Shown here: positions 1-6,797 of the stretch, one piece after another
Layout of the letters: each line of letters begins with the position of its first letter
Position numbering within the stretch: the stretch's first letter is position 1
Assembly (NCBI GenBank): GCA_024403005.1
Contig: JAKSSQ010000072.1
Coordinates: 1 to 8,543, forward strand
Direction: 5' to 3'
Length of the DNA stretch: 8,543 nt
From: Clostridia bacterium
GTDB lineage: Bacteria > Bacillota > Clostridia > Peptostreptococcales > Anaerovoracaceae
Translations under genes and position numbers: made by a program
The notes under the pieces: model-generated
The model's input: the letters and a program-made list of their open reading frames with translations, nothing else
What the model was told of the DNA's origin: nothing
Database searches by the model: none

Positions 1-326
1 CAGAAGAACATGTTTGCAAGCAGAGCCATTGCAAGCCTTACGTCCTTAACGATAAGAGCCGGTCTGCCGCCCGGATATTCAACCTCGGAAACGTAGCAGA
101 ACGCGCCGTTTTCGAAAGCCTTATCCAGATATGCAGCCTTAAAGGAAACGCCCTTGCACACAAAAACTGTGCCAGGGCGGCATTGTCTGGAATCGTAGGT
201 TATATATTCAACTGTGCGCCCGGAAACAGAATCTTCGGGGCAGTGCTCGGGGTCACCGAGACCCTTAACGAGCAGCCCTTCTCTGTCTAAAAGCGCTTCG
301 AAATCCTTCAGAGAATACTTTTTCAT
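1..326 (-). CDS. MurE-like Mur ligase, N-terminal part (3' end outside window)
   Basis: About 108 N-terminal residues are visible; whole MurE proteins are roughly 480-500 residues. The segment with TYDSR (about residues 43-47), PGTVFVCKG and a later ENGAFCYVSE matches the MurE N-terminal domain that holds the UDP-MurNAc substrate (usual pattern: DSR, PG, F, KG, GA). MurE ligases add the third amino acid to UDP-MurNAc-L-Ala-D-Glu in the cytoplasm. Where classical MurE has a DGH(x)F segment after KG, this protein reads VSFKAAYL, as in what I recall of a clostridial MurE-like subgroup. The central ATP-binding domain and the C-terminal amino-acid-binding domain lie outside, so substrate (lysine, diaminopimelate or another) cannot be read. 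The ATG overlaps the stop of the upstream ATP-grasp gene by one base (TAATG), with a GGAAAG ribosome binding site just before it. The family is fairly sure; orthology to the housekeeping murE is not. Confidence 0.8.
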   Translation of the reverse strand, partial: MKKYSLKDFEALLDREGLLVKGLGDPEHCPEDSVSGRTVEYITYDSRQCRPGTVFVCKGVSFKAAYLDKAFENGAFCYVSEVEYPGGRPALIVKDVRLAMALLANMFF

Positions 327-1555
327 TACTTCTTTCCAAGATATTTTTTATATTTTACAAAGTGACCCATTACATTGCGCGTAACGGCATACTTCTTCTT
401 AAGGCTGTCGTCCGGATCGTAATAGAGCGGATTGCAGACTTTGCCTTCGGATACCAGCTTCTTCATAACAGCCGTGTACTTCGGGTTAACGTAGTCGTAA
501 GCGACCTTGTGGGGAACGACCATCCAGAGGCTGTCCACGTCGACAAGGCGCAGCTCCATATCCTCTTCGTCCAGCCTGTCGCGGACTACGTAATCTGCAA
601 CATTTGCGCCGGAACCGGTTACGTAATAATTGCTTCTGCCCTGGCGGGTATTGATCTCAAAAGCCTTGAATTTGCCGTCTCTGGAGTCGAACTTAATGTC
701 AAAATTAGACCAGCCTGTGTAGCCCATTTCCTCCAGCAGAACCCTGTACTTTTCCATAAGCTGCCTGTCGCATTCCGTAAGGATAACCGCGTGGTTTCCG
801 ATGCCGTGGGGAGTGTGTTCTTCCAGGAGAACGTGGCCAAGGCACATCATAACGACTTTGCCGTTCCTGTCGGAATAGCTGGTTAAAACGCGCATGTAGG
901 AGTCGTCGCCGGGGATAAAGTTCTGGATAATTACGGATTCTTCGTAGCCAGAGCCGTAAATATCGGACAAAACGCTCTGCAGTTCGTCCAGAGTATCTAC
1001 CTTGTAGACCTTCTTCTGAGTCGGATACGGGTGCTTCCAGTATTCGATGCCGCTGGCCGGTTTAATTATAAAAGGACCGTCGAAGGGCAGCTTAAAGAAC
1101 TTGCCCATCTCCTTGCGGTGAACAAATGTATCCGGGTAATCTACTCCTACTCTTTCGCAGAATTCATAGAATTTTTCCTTGTTGATGAGTGTGTTCATAA
1201 GCTCATCGGAAATATAGGGTGCGATTACGTTTGCAGGAAGCTGAGGCTTAAACCTCGCGGCCAGTTCCACGTAGGAATCGCCGCAGCCCATTAAAATTAC
1301 GCTAACGTCCTTGTTTTCTGCAGCGAATTCGCAGACGAGACGGTAGAATTCTTCCGGTTCGTCTGCCTTTTCGTTGGGTCTGTAATCGATGATTTTACTG
1401 TTCATGCACGGGCCTGTGGGGTATTTTCCGTAAACTGTGGAAATTACTCCGTAAGCTTCGTGGAATGCTCTTGCAACGCTGTAAACGTTAATATCCCCTG
1501 CAAAAAGAAGGGGTTTAAATTTATTTCCTTTTGGGGAAATGCCGATATTACTCAT
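326..1555 (-). CDS. ATP-grasp carboxylate-amine ligase, D-aspartate ligase-like
   Basis: A 409-residue cytoplasmic protein. The N-terminal part (LLFAGDINVYSVARAFHEAYG, residues 16-36) and the segment around 87-135 (ILMGCGDSYVELA, then NKEKFYEFCERVG) resemble the D-aspartate ligase family typified by enterococcal Asl. That enzyme activates the beta-carboxylate of D-Asp and joins it to the side-chain amine of residue 3 of the peptidoglycan precursor. ATP-grasp signatures are visible: PFIIKPASG with K165, FIPGDD at 213-218, FDIKFD near 284-289, and FEINTRQGRSN with the metal-binding E300 and N302. The start at 1555 is chosen over an upstream in-frame ATG at 1633 because AAGGA (1564-1568) sits 8 nt before it and the longer version would run far into the DUF975 gene. 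It overlaps that gene by 8 nt and the MurE-like gene by 1 nt, so translational coupling is likely. The substrate is inferred; other amino or carboxylate substrates are possible. Confidence 0.85.
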   Translation of the reverse strand: MSNIGISPKGNKFKPLLFAGDINVYSVARAFHEAYGVISTVYGKYPTGPCMNSKIIDYRPNEKADEPEEFYRLVCEFAAENKDVSVILMGCGDSYVELAARFKPQLPANVIAPYISDELMNTLINKEKFYEFCERVGVDYPDTFVHRKEMGKFFKLPFDGPFIIKPASGIEYWKHPYPTQKKVYKVDTLDELQSVLSDIYGSGYEESVIIQNFIPGDDSYMRVLTSYSDRNGKVVMMCLGHVLLEEHTPHGIGNHAVILTECDRQLMEKYRVLLEEMGYTGWSNFDIKFDSRDGKFKAFEINTRQGRSNYYVTGSGANVADYVVRDRLDEEDMELRLVDVDSLWMVVPHKVAYDYVNPKYTAVMKKLVSEGKVCNPLYYDPDDSLKKKYAVTRNVMGHFVKYKKYLGKK

Positions 1556-2426
1556 TATCTGCGTCCTTGAAATTTGTTTCTTCGCCAGTAAAGGGGTCGT
1601 AAGCAGTGCCGGAAGCTGCCGCATAATCCACATTGCCGTAGTCTAAGCCGCCTACGGAAAGCTTGCAGGTTGCGATGTCGTAGAATGCAGCCATTGCAGC
1701 CATTACGTAGACTTCAACCAGGATGTGCAAGAGGCTTGCGACGATAACCTTGGGATCTGCGGAAATGCCTTCCATTATGGTCAGCAGTTCGTCTAAAGAA
1801 TACTGTGCTGTGTAGAAATTTGCGGGCATTGCGAAGGTTTCTGCAATGCTCTGGGGAATGGAAGATACTATGTACCAGCCGATGAAGGACAGGTTGAGCA
1901 GGAACAGCTTCATTTTGTTTCCCTGCATAATGTACTTGCTTTCTGCAAGGCACTGGTAAGGCATCTTGCGGGGATCATCTGCCAGCACATAGAAGCTCTG
2001 GCTGTACTTGAAAGCTGCCAGAACCCCGGGAATTACGAAGAGCAGCATGCCCAGAATTACTCTGAGCATAATGTGCATGTAGAGTATTGCACCCTGCGCG
2101 CAGTATTCCTTTGCGAACATCAGGTCTTTAATTCCGTTGTCTTCCTGGCGGAAAAGGCGCAGGAAGTAGTAGGCGGAACCTGCCATAAGAGGTCCGCGAA
2201 TGAATACGGAATAGATGTTGCAGAGCAGGTTTACGAAGTAATTGCTGTACACTGCTGTAACAATCATAACCGGCAGATTTGTAATAATGTAAACCGTAAA
2301 CAGCACCAGAATTGCGTCAAACCAGTGCCCTTTCAGTACCTGGCGAGCAAGAGCTCTTATGGTGCTGCAGCGCTCCGTAACTATTCGCTTTTCTATAGAG
2401 GGCATAAAACCCATGTTAAAATTCAT
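1548..2426 (-). CDS. DUF975 family integral membrane protein
   Basis: A 292-residue multi-pass membrane protein. Hydrophobic stretches lie at about residues 35-60, 64-88, 112-139, 172-190 and 227-250. The pattern PGVLAAFKYSQSFYVLADDP (133-152), then a CLAESKYIMQGNKMKLF segment (159-175) and LSFIGW (179-184), is typical of DUF975 proteins, which are common in Clostridia and have no settled function. The C-terminal tail after about 255 is hydrophilic and acidic and probably cytoplasmic. The start at 2426 has AGGAG about 11 nt upstream, slightly long; ATGs at residues 5 and 8 are less well placed. It lies 35 nt after the M42 peptidase gene, and its last codons overlap the start of the ATP-grasp ligase gene. 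Its place between peptidases and peptidoglycan ligases suggests an envelope role, but that is only inference. Confidence 0.85.
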   Translation of the reverse strand: MNFNMGFMPSIEKRIVTERCSTIRALARQVLKGHWFDAILVLFTVYIITNLPVMIVTAVYSNYFVNLLCNIYSVFIRGPLMAGSAYYFLRLFRQEDNGIKDLMFAKEYCAQGAILYMHIMLRVILGMLLFVIPGVLAAFKYSQSFYVLADDPRKMPYQCLAESKYIMQGNKMKLFLLNLSFIGWYIVSSIPQSIAETFAMPANFYTAQYSLDELLTIMEGISADPKVIVASLLHILVEVYVMAAMAAFYDIATCKLSVGGLDYGNVDYAAASGTAYDPFTGEETNFKDADNE

Positions 2427-2461
2427 AAATTTTATATCTCCTGTTTAAGATTATTGTCTTG

Positions 2462-3511
2462 CTATTCTGCGTGGCCGACGTATTCGTCTACGAGCATGAG
2501 TGTGTTCATGACGCCGTCTTTGTGGCTTCTTTCGTAGCCGTGGGAAGCATAAACGCCTGCACCGATGCAGCCGTGCTTAATGTCGAAACCTGCAGCGATG
2601 GTAGCTGCAACGTCGGATACGTAGTCGGGGTAAATGTCTACTGCATAGTCTGCCTTGCATCTGATAGCAGCTTCTTCCAGGCCCTTTACTGTGTCGTAGT
2701 GGTACGGACCGGAGGAGTCCTTAGCGCAGATGGAAACCATTCTTTCTGTGCATGTAAGGCCTTCGCCTACGCAGCCCATGTCTACGCAGATTGCTTCTGT
2801 AACGCCCTTGGGGCAGTATGCGTTAGCACCGTAGCCTACTTCTTCGAAGCAGGTAAAGTGCATGTAAATCTTTCTTGCAGGCACGATGTTGTTGTCCTTG
2901 AGGAACTTAGCGTAGCCGAGGAGCATGCCGCAGGAAAGCTTGTCGTCCAGGTATCTGGACTTAATGTAGCCGCTCTTTGTAACCCTTGTTCTGGGTTCGA
3001 AGCATACGAAATCCCCTGCCTGGATGCCCAGAGCCTGTACGTCTTCTGCATCGGAAACGTCTTCGTCGATTACAACTTCTGTGGAATCGAAGGTTCTTTC
3101 CGTCTTCTGGAAGTCCTTATTTACGTGAGTGGATGCATTAATCAGCTGCAGAGTTCCCTCGTACTTTCCGGAGAACTTTGTCTGAATAATGCAGTTTTCT
3201 GTTTCGCCGTTTGCCGGGTTAAAGCAGCCGATGCCTGTAATCTTAAGGCGTCCGTTGCTCTTAACTTCGTGAACCATGCCGCCTAATGTGTCCATGTGAG
3301 CGGAAAGAAGCAGTGCATTCTTTTCGTCCTTGCCGCCGATATCTACGGTTACTCCGCCCTTAATTGTCTGCTTGGGCTTATATCCGAGGGCTTTTAATTC
3401 CTTAATGAGCCAATCCGCAGCTTCCTGAGTGTATCCGCTGGGACTGGGAATTGCGAGAATTTCGCAGGCTTTTTCTACTGAGTAATCTACATAATCTTTA
3501 ATTGTCTTCAT
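2462..3511 (-). CDS. M42 family metallopeptidase (aminopeptidase)
   Basis: A 349-residue cytoplasmic di-metal aminopeptidase of family M42, whose members usually form large oligomers and trim peptides from the N-terminus. Expected metal and catalytic residues are present: AHMDT (H72, D74), the bridging aspartate in RYLDDK (D189/D190), CFEEVGYG (E223 general base, E224 ligand), VDMG (D244) and the late histidine in YASHGYERSH (H324). Length is normal for the family. The ATG at 3511 is preferred over one at 3532 because a perfect AAGGAGG (3517-3523) lies 5 nt before it; the longer start would overlap the upstream gene and add MYSKEDS. The protein has 13 cysteines, which fits a strict anaerobe. 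It is 10 nt downstream of the site-2 protease gene, and the ribosome binding site overlaps that gene's stop codon. It may finish degradation of peptides, but no direct link is shown. Confidence 0.92.
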   Translation of the reverse strand: MKTIKDYVDYSVEKACEILAIPSPSGYTQEAADWLIKELKALGYKPKQTIKGGVTVDIGGKDEKNALLLSAHMDTLGGMVHEVKSNGRLKITGIGCFNPANGETENCIIQTKFSGKYEGTLQLINASTHVNKDFQKTERTFDSTEVVIDEDVSDAEDVQALGIQAGDFVCFEPRTRVTKSGYIKSRYLDDKLSCGMLLGYAKFLKDNNIVPARKIYMHFTCFEEVGYGANAYCPKGVTEAICVDMGCVGEGLTCTERMVSICAKDSSGPYHYDTVKGLEEAAIRCKADYAVDIYPDYVSDVAATIAAGFDIKHGCIGAGVYASHGYERSHKDGVMNTLMLVDEYVGHAE

Positions 3512-3516
3512 GCTGT

Positions 3517-3523
3517 CCTCCTT
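3517..3523 (-). promoter_or_regulatory. Ribosome binding site that fixes the M42 peptidase start
   Basis: AAGGAGG on the minus strand, 5 nt before the ATG at 3511 and sharing two bases with the TAA stop (3522-3524) of the upstream protease gene. This placement decides for the shorter start and suggests that a ribosome terminating on the protease gene can re-initiate on the peptidase gene. Confidence 0.85.
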
Positions 3524-4256
3524 AGAATACATGCCAGATGTTTCTTACTATAAAGTTTACGATCTTAGCGCTGGGCAGAGAAATTACCTTTGCCGGAACG
3601 TTGAATATCACCAGCACTAATAGTATTAGTAAACCGTTTCTGTAAACAAAATTGTAAAGTTTAGTGCCCTGCAGGTTAAAAATGTCTGAAATTACGCCGA
3701 AGCCGTCCAGAGGGGGCACCGGAAGCAGGTTGAACAGCATCAGAACTGCGTTAATCTGAACAACGTAGTAGAAAACTGTAAATACCGTGATTCCGAATTC
3801 GGTGGTGAGCAGCCCAGGCATGGCTGTAAGCAGGCCCTTAAGGATGCCGCCGAAAACGACTGCAACGATAAGGTTCATGGATACGCCGGCCAGGCCGACC
3901 ATTATGCTGTCTCTCCTCTTTTTCTTAAAGTTGGACGGATTAATTACTACGGGCTTGCCCCAGCCGAAGCCGCAGAATATAAGCATTAATATGCCTAAAA
4001 GGTCTACGTGGGCTGTCGGGTCCAGCGTTACTCGTCCGAGGACTTTGGGCGTTGGGTCACCGCATTTGTATGCGACCCACGCGTGAGCAAATTCATGGAA
4101 AGCCAGCGCTACGATTACGCCGGGAATAGCTATTAAAATGCCCAGGAACCAGTCCATAACAGCTGCCAGGCCGCCTTCCGCAAACATGCTTACGGGGCCT
4201 AAAAACAGCAGAATTGCAAAGAGAAGCAGAGTTCTCGTGTTTAAAAATCTCTTCAT
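3522..4256 (-). CDS. Site-2 protease family (M50) membrane metalloprotease
   Basis: A 244-residue integral membrane protein. The zinc motif HEFAH (H54, E55, H58) lies in a hydrophobic segment, and the third ligand motif LLPVPPLDG (D184) lies in a later one, which together define the M50/site-2 protease family of intramembrane proteases. Membrane segments are visible at about 9-25, 36-58, 85-97, 119-143, 155-180 and 208-220. It is a minimal version: there is no PDZ domain as in RseP and no CBS domain. Small proteins of this type are widespread in Firmicutes and usually have no known substrate. AGGAG lies 7 nt before the ATG, and this is the first gene after a predicted promoter, followed by four tightly packed genes. 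All active-site residues are present, so activity is expected; the substrate cannot be inferred. Confidence 0.92.
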   Translation of the reverse strand: MKRFLNTRTLLLFAILLFLGPVSMFAEGGLAAVMDWFLGILIAIPGVIVALAFHEFAHAWVAYKCGDPTPKVLGRVTLDPTAHVDLLGILMLIFCGFGWGKPVVINPSNFKKKRRDSIMVGLAGVSMNLIVAVVFGGILKGLLTAMPGLLTTEFGITVFTVFYYVVQINAVLMLFNLLPVPPLDGFGVISDIFNLQGTKLYNFVYRNGLLILLVLVIFNVPAKVISLPSAKIVNFIVRNIWHVF

Positions 4257-4276
4257 GTTAATACTCCTGAAAGGAT

Positions 4277-4285
4277 ATTATACCA
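4277..4285 (-). promoter_or_regulatory. Extended -10 promoter for the protease-to-MurE-like operon
   Basis: On the minus strand the sequence reads TGGTATAAT: a perfect TATAAT (4277-4282) with the TG of an extended -10 element. The -35 position is weak (GTGGAAC near 4300-4306), as is common when an extended -10 is present. Transcription would start near 4270, giving a leader of only about 14 nt that carries the AGGAG ribosome binding site. Confidence 0.6.
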
Positions 4286-4310
4286 TTAATATGCCCTCTG
4301 TTCCACCTCG

Positions 4311-4339
4311 TTGTAAAGCATTTGCCAAAGTGATAGAAT
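4311..4339 (+). promoter_or_regulatory. Sigma-A-type promoter for the cardiolipin synthase gene
   Basis: TTGTAA (4311-4316) and TAGAAT (4334-4339) are separated by exactly 17 nt, and TG at 4331-4332 makes an extended -10. The hexamers match the consensus at 4 of 6 and 5 of 6 positions. The start point would be near 4346, giving a leader of about 60 nt that contains the palindrome at 4362-4379 and the ribosome binding site AAAGGGG (4394-4400), 5 nt before the ATG. Confidence 0.6.
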
Positions 4340-4361
4340 TTATGTCCAGATACATTTATTT

Positions 4362-4379
4362 TCCTGCAGATCTGCAGGA
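4362..4379. promoter_or_regulatory. Perfect 18-bp palindrome in the cls leader, possible operator
   Basis: TCCTGCAGATCTGCAGGA reads the same on both strands with no mismatch. It lies about 16 nt downstream of the predicted transcription start and 26 nt upstream of the cardiolipin synthase ATG. It could be a binding site for a dimeric repressor, or in RNA a short hairpin (stem TCCTGCA, loop GATC) near the ribosome binding site. There is no T-tract directly after it, so it is not a typical terminator. Confidence 0.5.
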
Positions 4380-4405
4380 TTCAGGGGTTATTTAAAGGGG
4401 TTTAA

Positions 4406-5890
4406 ATGTATACGAGTTATCAATATCTTCTGCGGATGCTGCCCAACACACCGGAGGGCATAATTACCGCTATCTTCATCCTCAATATTCTCATAAGTTT
4501 TGCGGTTGTGTTTCTCGAAAGAAAGAGCCCTTCCGCAACGCTCGCCTGGTTAATGGTCCTTTCGCTCATGCCCGGCGTCGGCATATTTCTCTATCTGATG
4601 CTCTCCCAGAACTTTACCCGCCGCAAGGTCTTTAAGCTTACTCAGGGGGAAATTAATAAACACCGCGTAGAGCTTACCGGCCAGATGGACGACATGGAAT
4701 TCGGCCATTACCGCCACGTGAACCCATCCGGGGAAAAATGGAAAGACCTTATTTACCTGTGCCAGCGCCACGGCTACGCCTACTATTCTCAGAATAACAG
4801 CGTAGAAGTTATAACTGACGGCAAAAAGAAATTCGAAAAGCTCTGCAAAGATCTTGAATCTGCAGAAAAATCCATAAACATGGAGTATTTTATCTTAAAA
4901 CCCGATGCAACGGGCCTTAAAGTACTCAAAATACTGGAAAACAAGGCTAAGGAAGGCGTAGAAGTAAGGCTGCTTTTAGACGCCGCTGGTTCAATAAGCT
5001 TAAAGAAAAAACACATTAAGCCCCTGCTCGCTGCCGGAGGCAAAGCCGAATTTTTCTTTCCCCCTTCCAGATTTTTCAGGTTCCAGCTTAAGCTCAATTA
5101 CAGAAACCACAGGAAACTGGTAATAATAGACGATAAAACCGCATATATCGGCGGCCACAATGTGGCGGAAGAATATCAGGGCAGATCTGCAAAATTCGGA
5201 GGCTGGAGAGACACTCACCTGCGCATTACAGGAGGTGCCGTCGAAGATATCGACGCAAGGTTTCTTCTGGACTGGCGCAGCGCCAGCGGCGAAGTAATCG
5301 AAGCTTCGGAAAAGAATTACGATGTATCCAGGGAAGACGGAAAAGCCGGAATTCAGATAATTTCCAGCGGGCCGGACAGTCCGGAAGAAGAAATTAAACG
5401 CGTTTATCTTAAAATAATCGCAAACGCAAAGAAAAACGTCTACATTCAGACGCCCTACTTTATACCGGACCAGAGCATCTACGAAGCCCTTAAGATTGCG
5501 GCGCTTTCGGGCCGCGATGTCCGCCTCATGATCCCGTGCAAGCCGGACCATCCCTTCGTATATTGGGTCACTTACTACAATGCCGCATGGCTCATGAAAG
5601 CAGGTGTTAAAGTCTATATCTACAACAACGGATTCCTGCACAGCAAGACTATTACGGCAGACGATGAGGTCTGCTCTGTCGGTTCGGCAAACTTCGACGT
5701 AAGGAGCTTTAAGCTCAACTTCGAAAGCAATGCAATAATCTACGACGGACACACTGCATCCGAACTGAAGCAGGCATTCATTAAAGATATCGACAGTTCA
5801 ACCAAACTCACACCTGCAATCTATGCGCAGCGAGGCATTCTGATAAAATTCAAGGAAGGCGTAGGCAGACTTATTTCGGATATTCTCTAA
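4406..5890 (+). CDS. cls: Cardiolipin synthase, phospholipase D family
   Basis: A 494-residue membrane protein, the usual length for bacterial ClsA-type cardiolipin synthases, which condense two phosphatidylglycerol molecules into cardiolipin and glycerol. Two N-terminal membrane segments (about 18-37 and 44-67) are followed by two phospholipase D domains. The first HKD motif is HRKLVIIDD (H235, K237, D242) followed by IGGHN; the second is HSKTITADD (H412, K414, D419) followed by GSANFDVRS. Both are intact. AAAGGGG lies 5 nt before the ATG. It is transcribed alone from a divergent promoter and ends 40 nt before a strong terminator hairpin. Nearby gpsA, in a separate unit, makes the glycerol-3-phosphate needed for the same lipid pathway, though the two genes are convergent. 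Some phospholipase D proteins of this form use other alcohols, so the exact product is inferred. Confidence 0.93.
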   Translation: MYTSYQYLLRMLPNTPEGIITAIFILNILISFAVVFLERKSPSATLAWLMVLSLMPGVGIFLYLMLSQNFTRRKVFKLTQGEINKHRVELTGQMDDMEFGHYRHVNPSGEKWKDLIYLCQRHGYAYYSQNNSVEVITDGKKKFEKLCKDLESAEKSINMEYFILKPDATGLKVLKILENKAKEGVEVRLLLDAAGSISLKKKHIKPLLAAGGKAEFFFPPSRFFRFQLKLNYRNHRKLVIIDDKTAYIGGHNVAEEYQGRSAKFGGWRDTHLRITGGAVEDIDARFLLDWRSASGEVIEASEKNYDVSREDGKAGIQIISSGPDSPEEEIKRVYLKIIANAKKNVYIQTPYFIPDQSIYEALKIAALSGRDVRLMIPCKPDHPFVYWVTYYNAAWLMKAGVKVYIYNNGFLHSKTITADDEVCSVGSANFDVRSFKLNFESNAIIYDGHTASELKQAFIKDIDSSTKLTPAIYAQRGILIKFKEGVGRLISDIL

Positions 5891-5930
5891 GGCAGTTTTG
5901 CAGCATTTTCGTGAAGTTATCAATAACAAG

Positions 5931-5964
5931 AAACAGCGGACAGTTCCCTATCCGCTGTTTTTTT
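5931..5964 (+). terminator. Intrinsic terminator after cls, possibly bidirectional
   Basis: AAACAGCGGA (5931-5940) pairs perfectly with TCCGCTGTTT (5951-5960) around a 10-nt loop, and the run of seven T ends at 5964. It lies 40 nt after the cls stop. On the minus strand the same hairpin is followed by TTTCTTGTTATTG, a looser U-rich tail that could end the gpsA-miaB-permease transcript. Confidence 0.88.
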
Positions 5965-5983
5965 AATTAAAAATTAAGTTTAC

Positions 5984-5999
5984 CGTAATAAATATTACG
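5984..5999. repeat. Small AT-rich inverted repeat at the 3' end of the permease gene
   Basis: CGTAATAAATATTACG is a near-complete palindrome (arms CGTAATA and TATTACG around AA) spanning the stop codon of the TauE/SafE-type gene. As RNA it forms only a weak stem. It may stabilise the 3' end of the minus-strand message or be chance in AT-rich sequence. Confidence 0.35.
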
Positions 6000-6771
6000 A
6001 CAAGAATTTAAACAGAAGTATGGCAGCACTCGTAAGTATCATTACTACGCCTACTACCCTGTTTAAGGTGATTGCACTGGCTTTATTGGCCAATTTTGCT
6101 GCGATTCTGGCCCAAATTAACGTGAAAACGATGCAAAGGAGCAGACATGTAATATCTGGAACCCCGCCGATAAGTACGTGGCTCACGCTGCCGGTAAAGG
6201 CAGTGAACGCCATGATGAACACGCTGGTTCCTACTGCCATGTGAACTTCGTAGCCGAGGAAGCTTGTGAGCACGAACAGAAGCATCATGCCGCCGCCTGC
6301 GCCTACAAATCCGCAGATGAATCCGACCATGAGGCCGCCCATTATGGACTTTTTAATCCTTTCGGACTTTTCCAGGGCTTCCATCTGCTCTCTGGTTGTG
6401 GTCACCGGCTTTAAGAGAAAGCGAAGGCCGATAAAGATCATCATGAACTGGGTGGAGCTGCTCATTGCCCTTTCGGGAAGAAAGCTGGCAACAAGGCTGC
6501 CGACGACAGTCATTGCCAGCACGCAAGCTAAAAGAACCACGCTGTTCTTAACGTCCAGATTTCCGTGCTTTTTATATGTCCATGCGCTTATGCCGCTGGC
6601 CAGAACATCGCTGGCAAGGCCTATTCCGACGGCCTGGTAGGCAGGAATTCCGAGGAAAACTGTAAGCATGGGCCCTATTATGGCTGCGGCGCTCATGCCT
6701 GCAAAGCCTGTGCCTATGCCCGCACCTGCGCCGGCAAGGAAGCAAATTATAACTTTAGTGATTAAATGCAT
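5995..6771 (-). CDS. TauE/SafE family membrane permease
   Basis: A 258-residue hydrophobic protein with about seven or eight membrane segments, the normal size for the TauE/SafE (formerly DUF81) family. Members export or import sulfite, sulfoacetate or related small organic anions. The family's internal duplication is visible: a glycine-rich start (GAGAGIGTGFAG, 14-25) with LGIPAYQAVGIGLASD in the first half, and GFICGFVGAGGG (150-161) with LGYEVHMAVGTSVF in the second. A hydrophilic loop at about 121-142 joins the halves. The ATG at 6771 has only a weak GGAT ribosome binding sequence 7-8 nt upstream, so expression may rely on coupling to miaB, whose stop is 26 nt upstream. No sulfur-metabolism gene is in view, so the substrate is unknown. 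Confidence 0.88.
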   Translation of the reverse strand: MHLITKVIICFLAGAGAGIGTGFAGMSAAAIIGPMLTVFLGIPAYQAVGIGLASDVLASGISAWTYKKHGNLDVKNSVVLLACVLAMTVVGSLVASFLPERAMSSSTQFMMIFIGLRFLLKPVTTTREQMEALEKSERIKKSIMGGLMVGFICGFVGAGGGMMLLFVLTSFLGYEVHMAVGTSVFIMAFTAFTGSVSHVLIGGVPDITCLLLCIVFTLIWARIAAKLANKASAITLNRVVGVVMILTSAAILLFKFLS

Positions 6772-6797
6772 AAAATAATCCGTTTACAGGGTTATTA

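Noticed and set aside
362..886. 174-residue open frame on the plus strand opposite the ATP-grasp gene
   Set aside because: Shadow of the ATP-grasp gene; no protein family resemblance.
1556..1633. 26-residue N-terminal extension of the ATP-grasp ligase (start at 1633)
   Set aside because: It would overlap the DUF975 gene by 86 nt, and the internal ATG at 1555 has a well-spaced AAGGA and gives the family-like N-terminus.
2427..2461. Possible hairpin AAGA-TCTT between the M42 and DUF975 genes
   Set aside because: Only a four-base AT-rich stem and no T-tract; too weak to call a terminator or attenuator.
2459..3286. 275-residue open frame on the plus strand opposite the M42 peptidase gene
   Set aside because: Extreme Cys and Val content, no domain, and full overlap with a peptidase whose catalytic residues are all present.
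3512..3532. Seven-residue extension of the M42 peptidase (start at 3532)
   Set aside because: The perfect AAGGAGG at 3517-3523 would lie inside the coding region; it is ideally spaced for the ATG at 3511.
5000..5752. 250-residue open frame on the minus strand opposite cls
   Set aside because: Lies wholly inside the well-supported cls gene, with no recognisable family.
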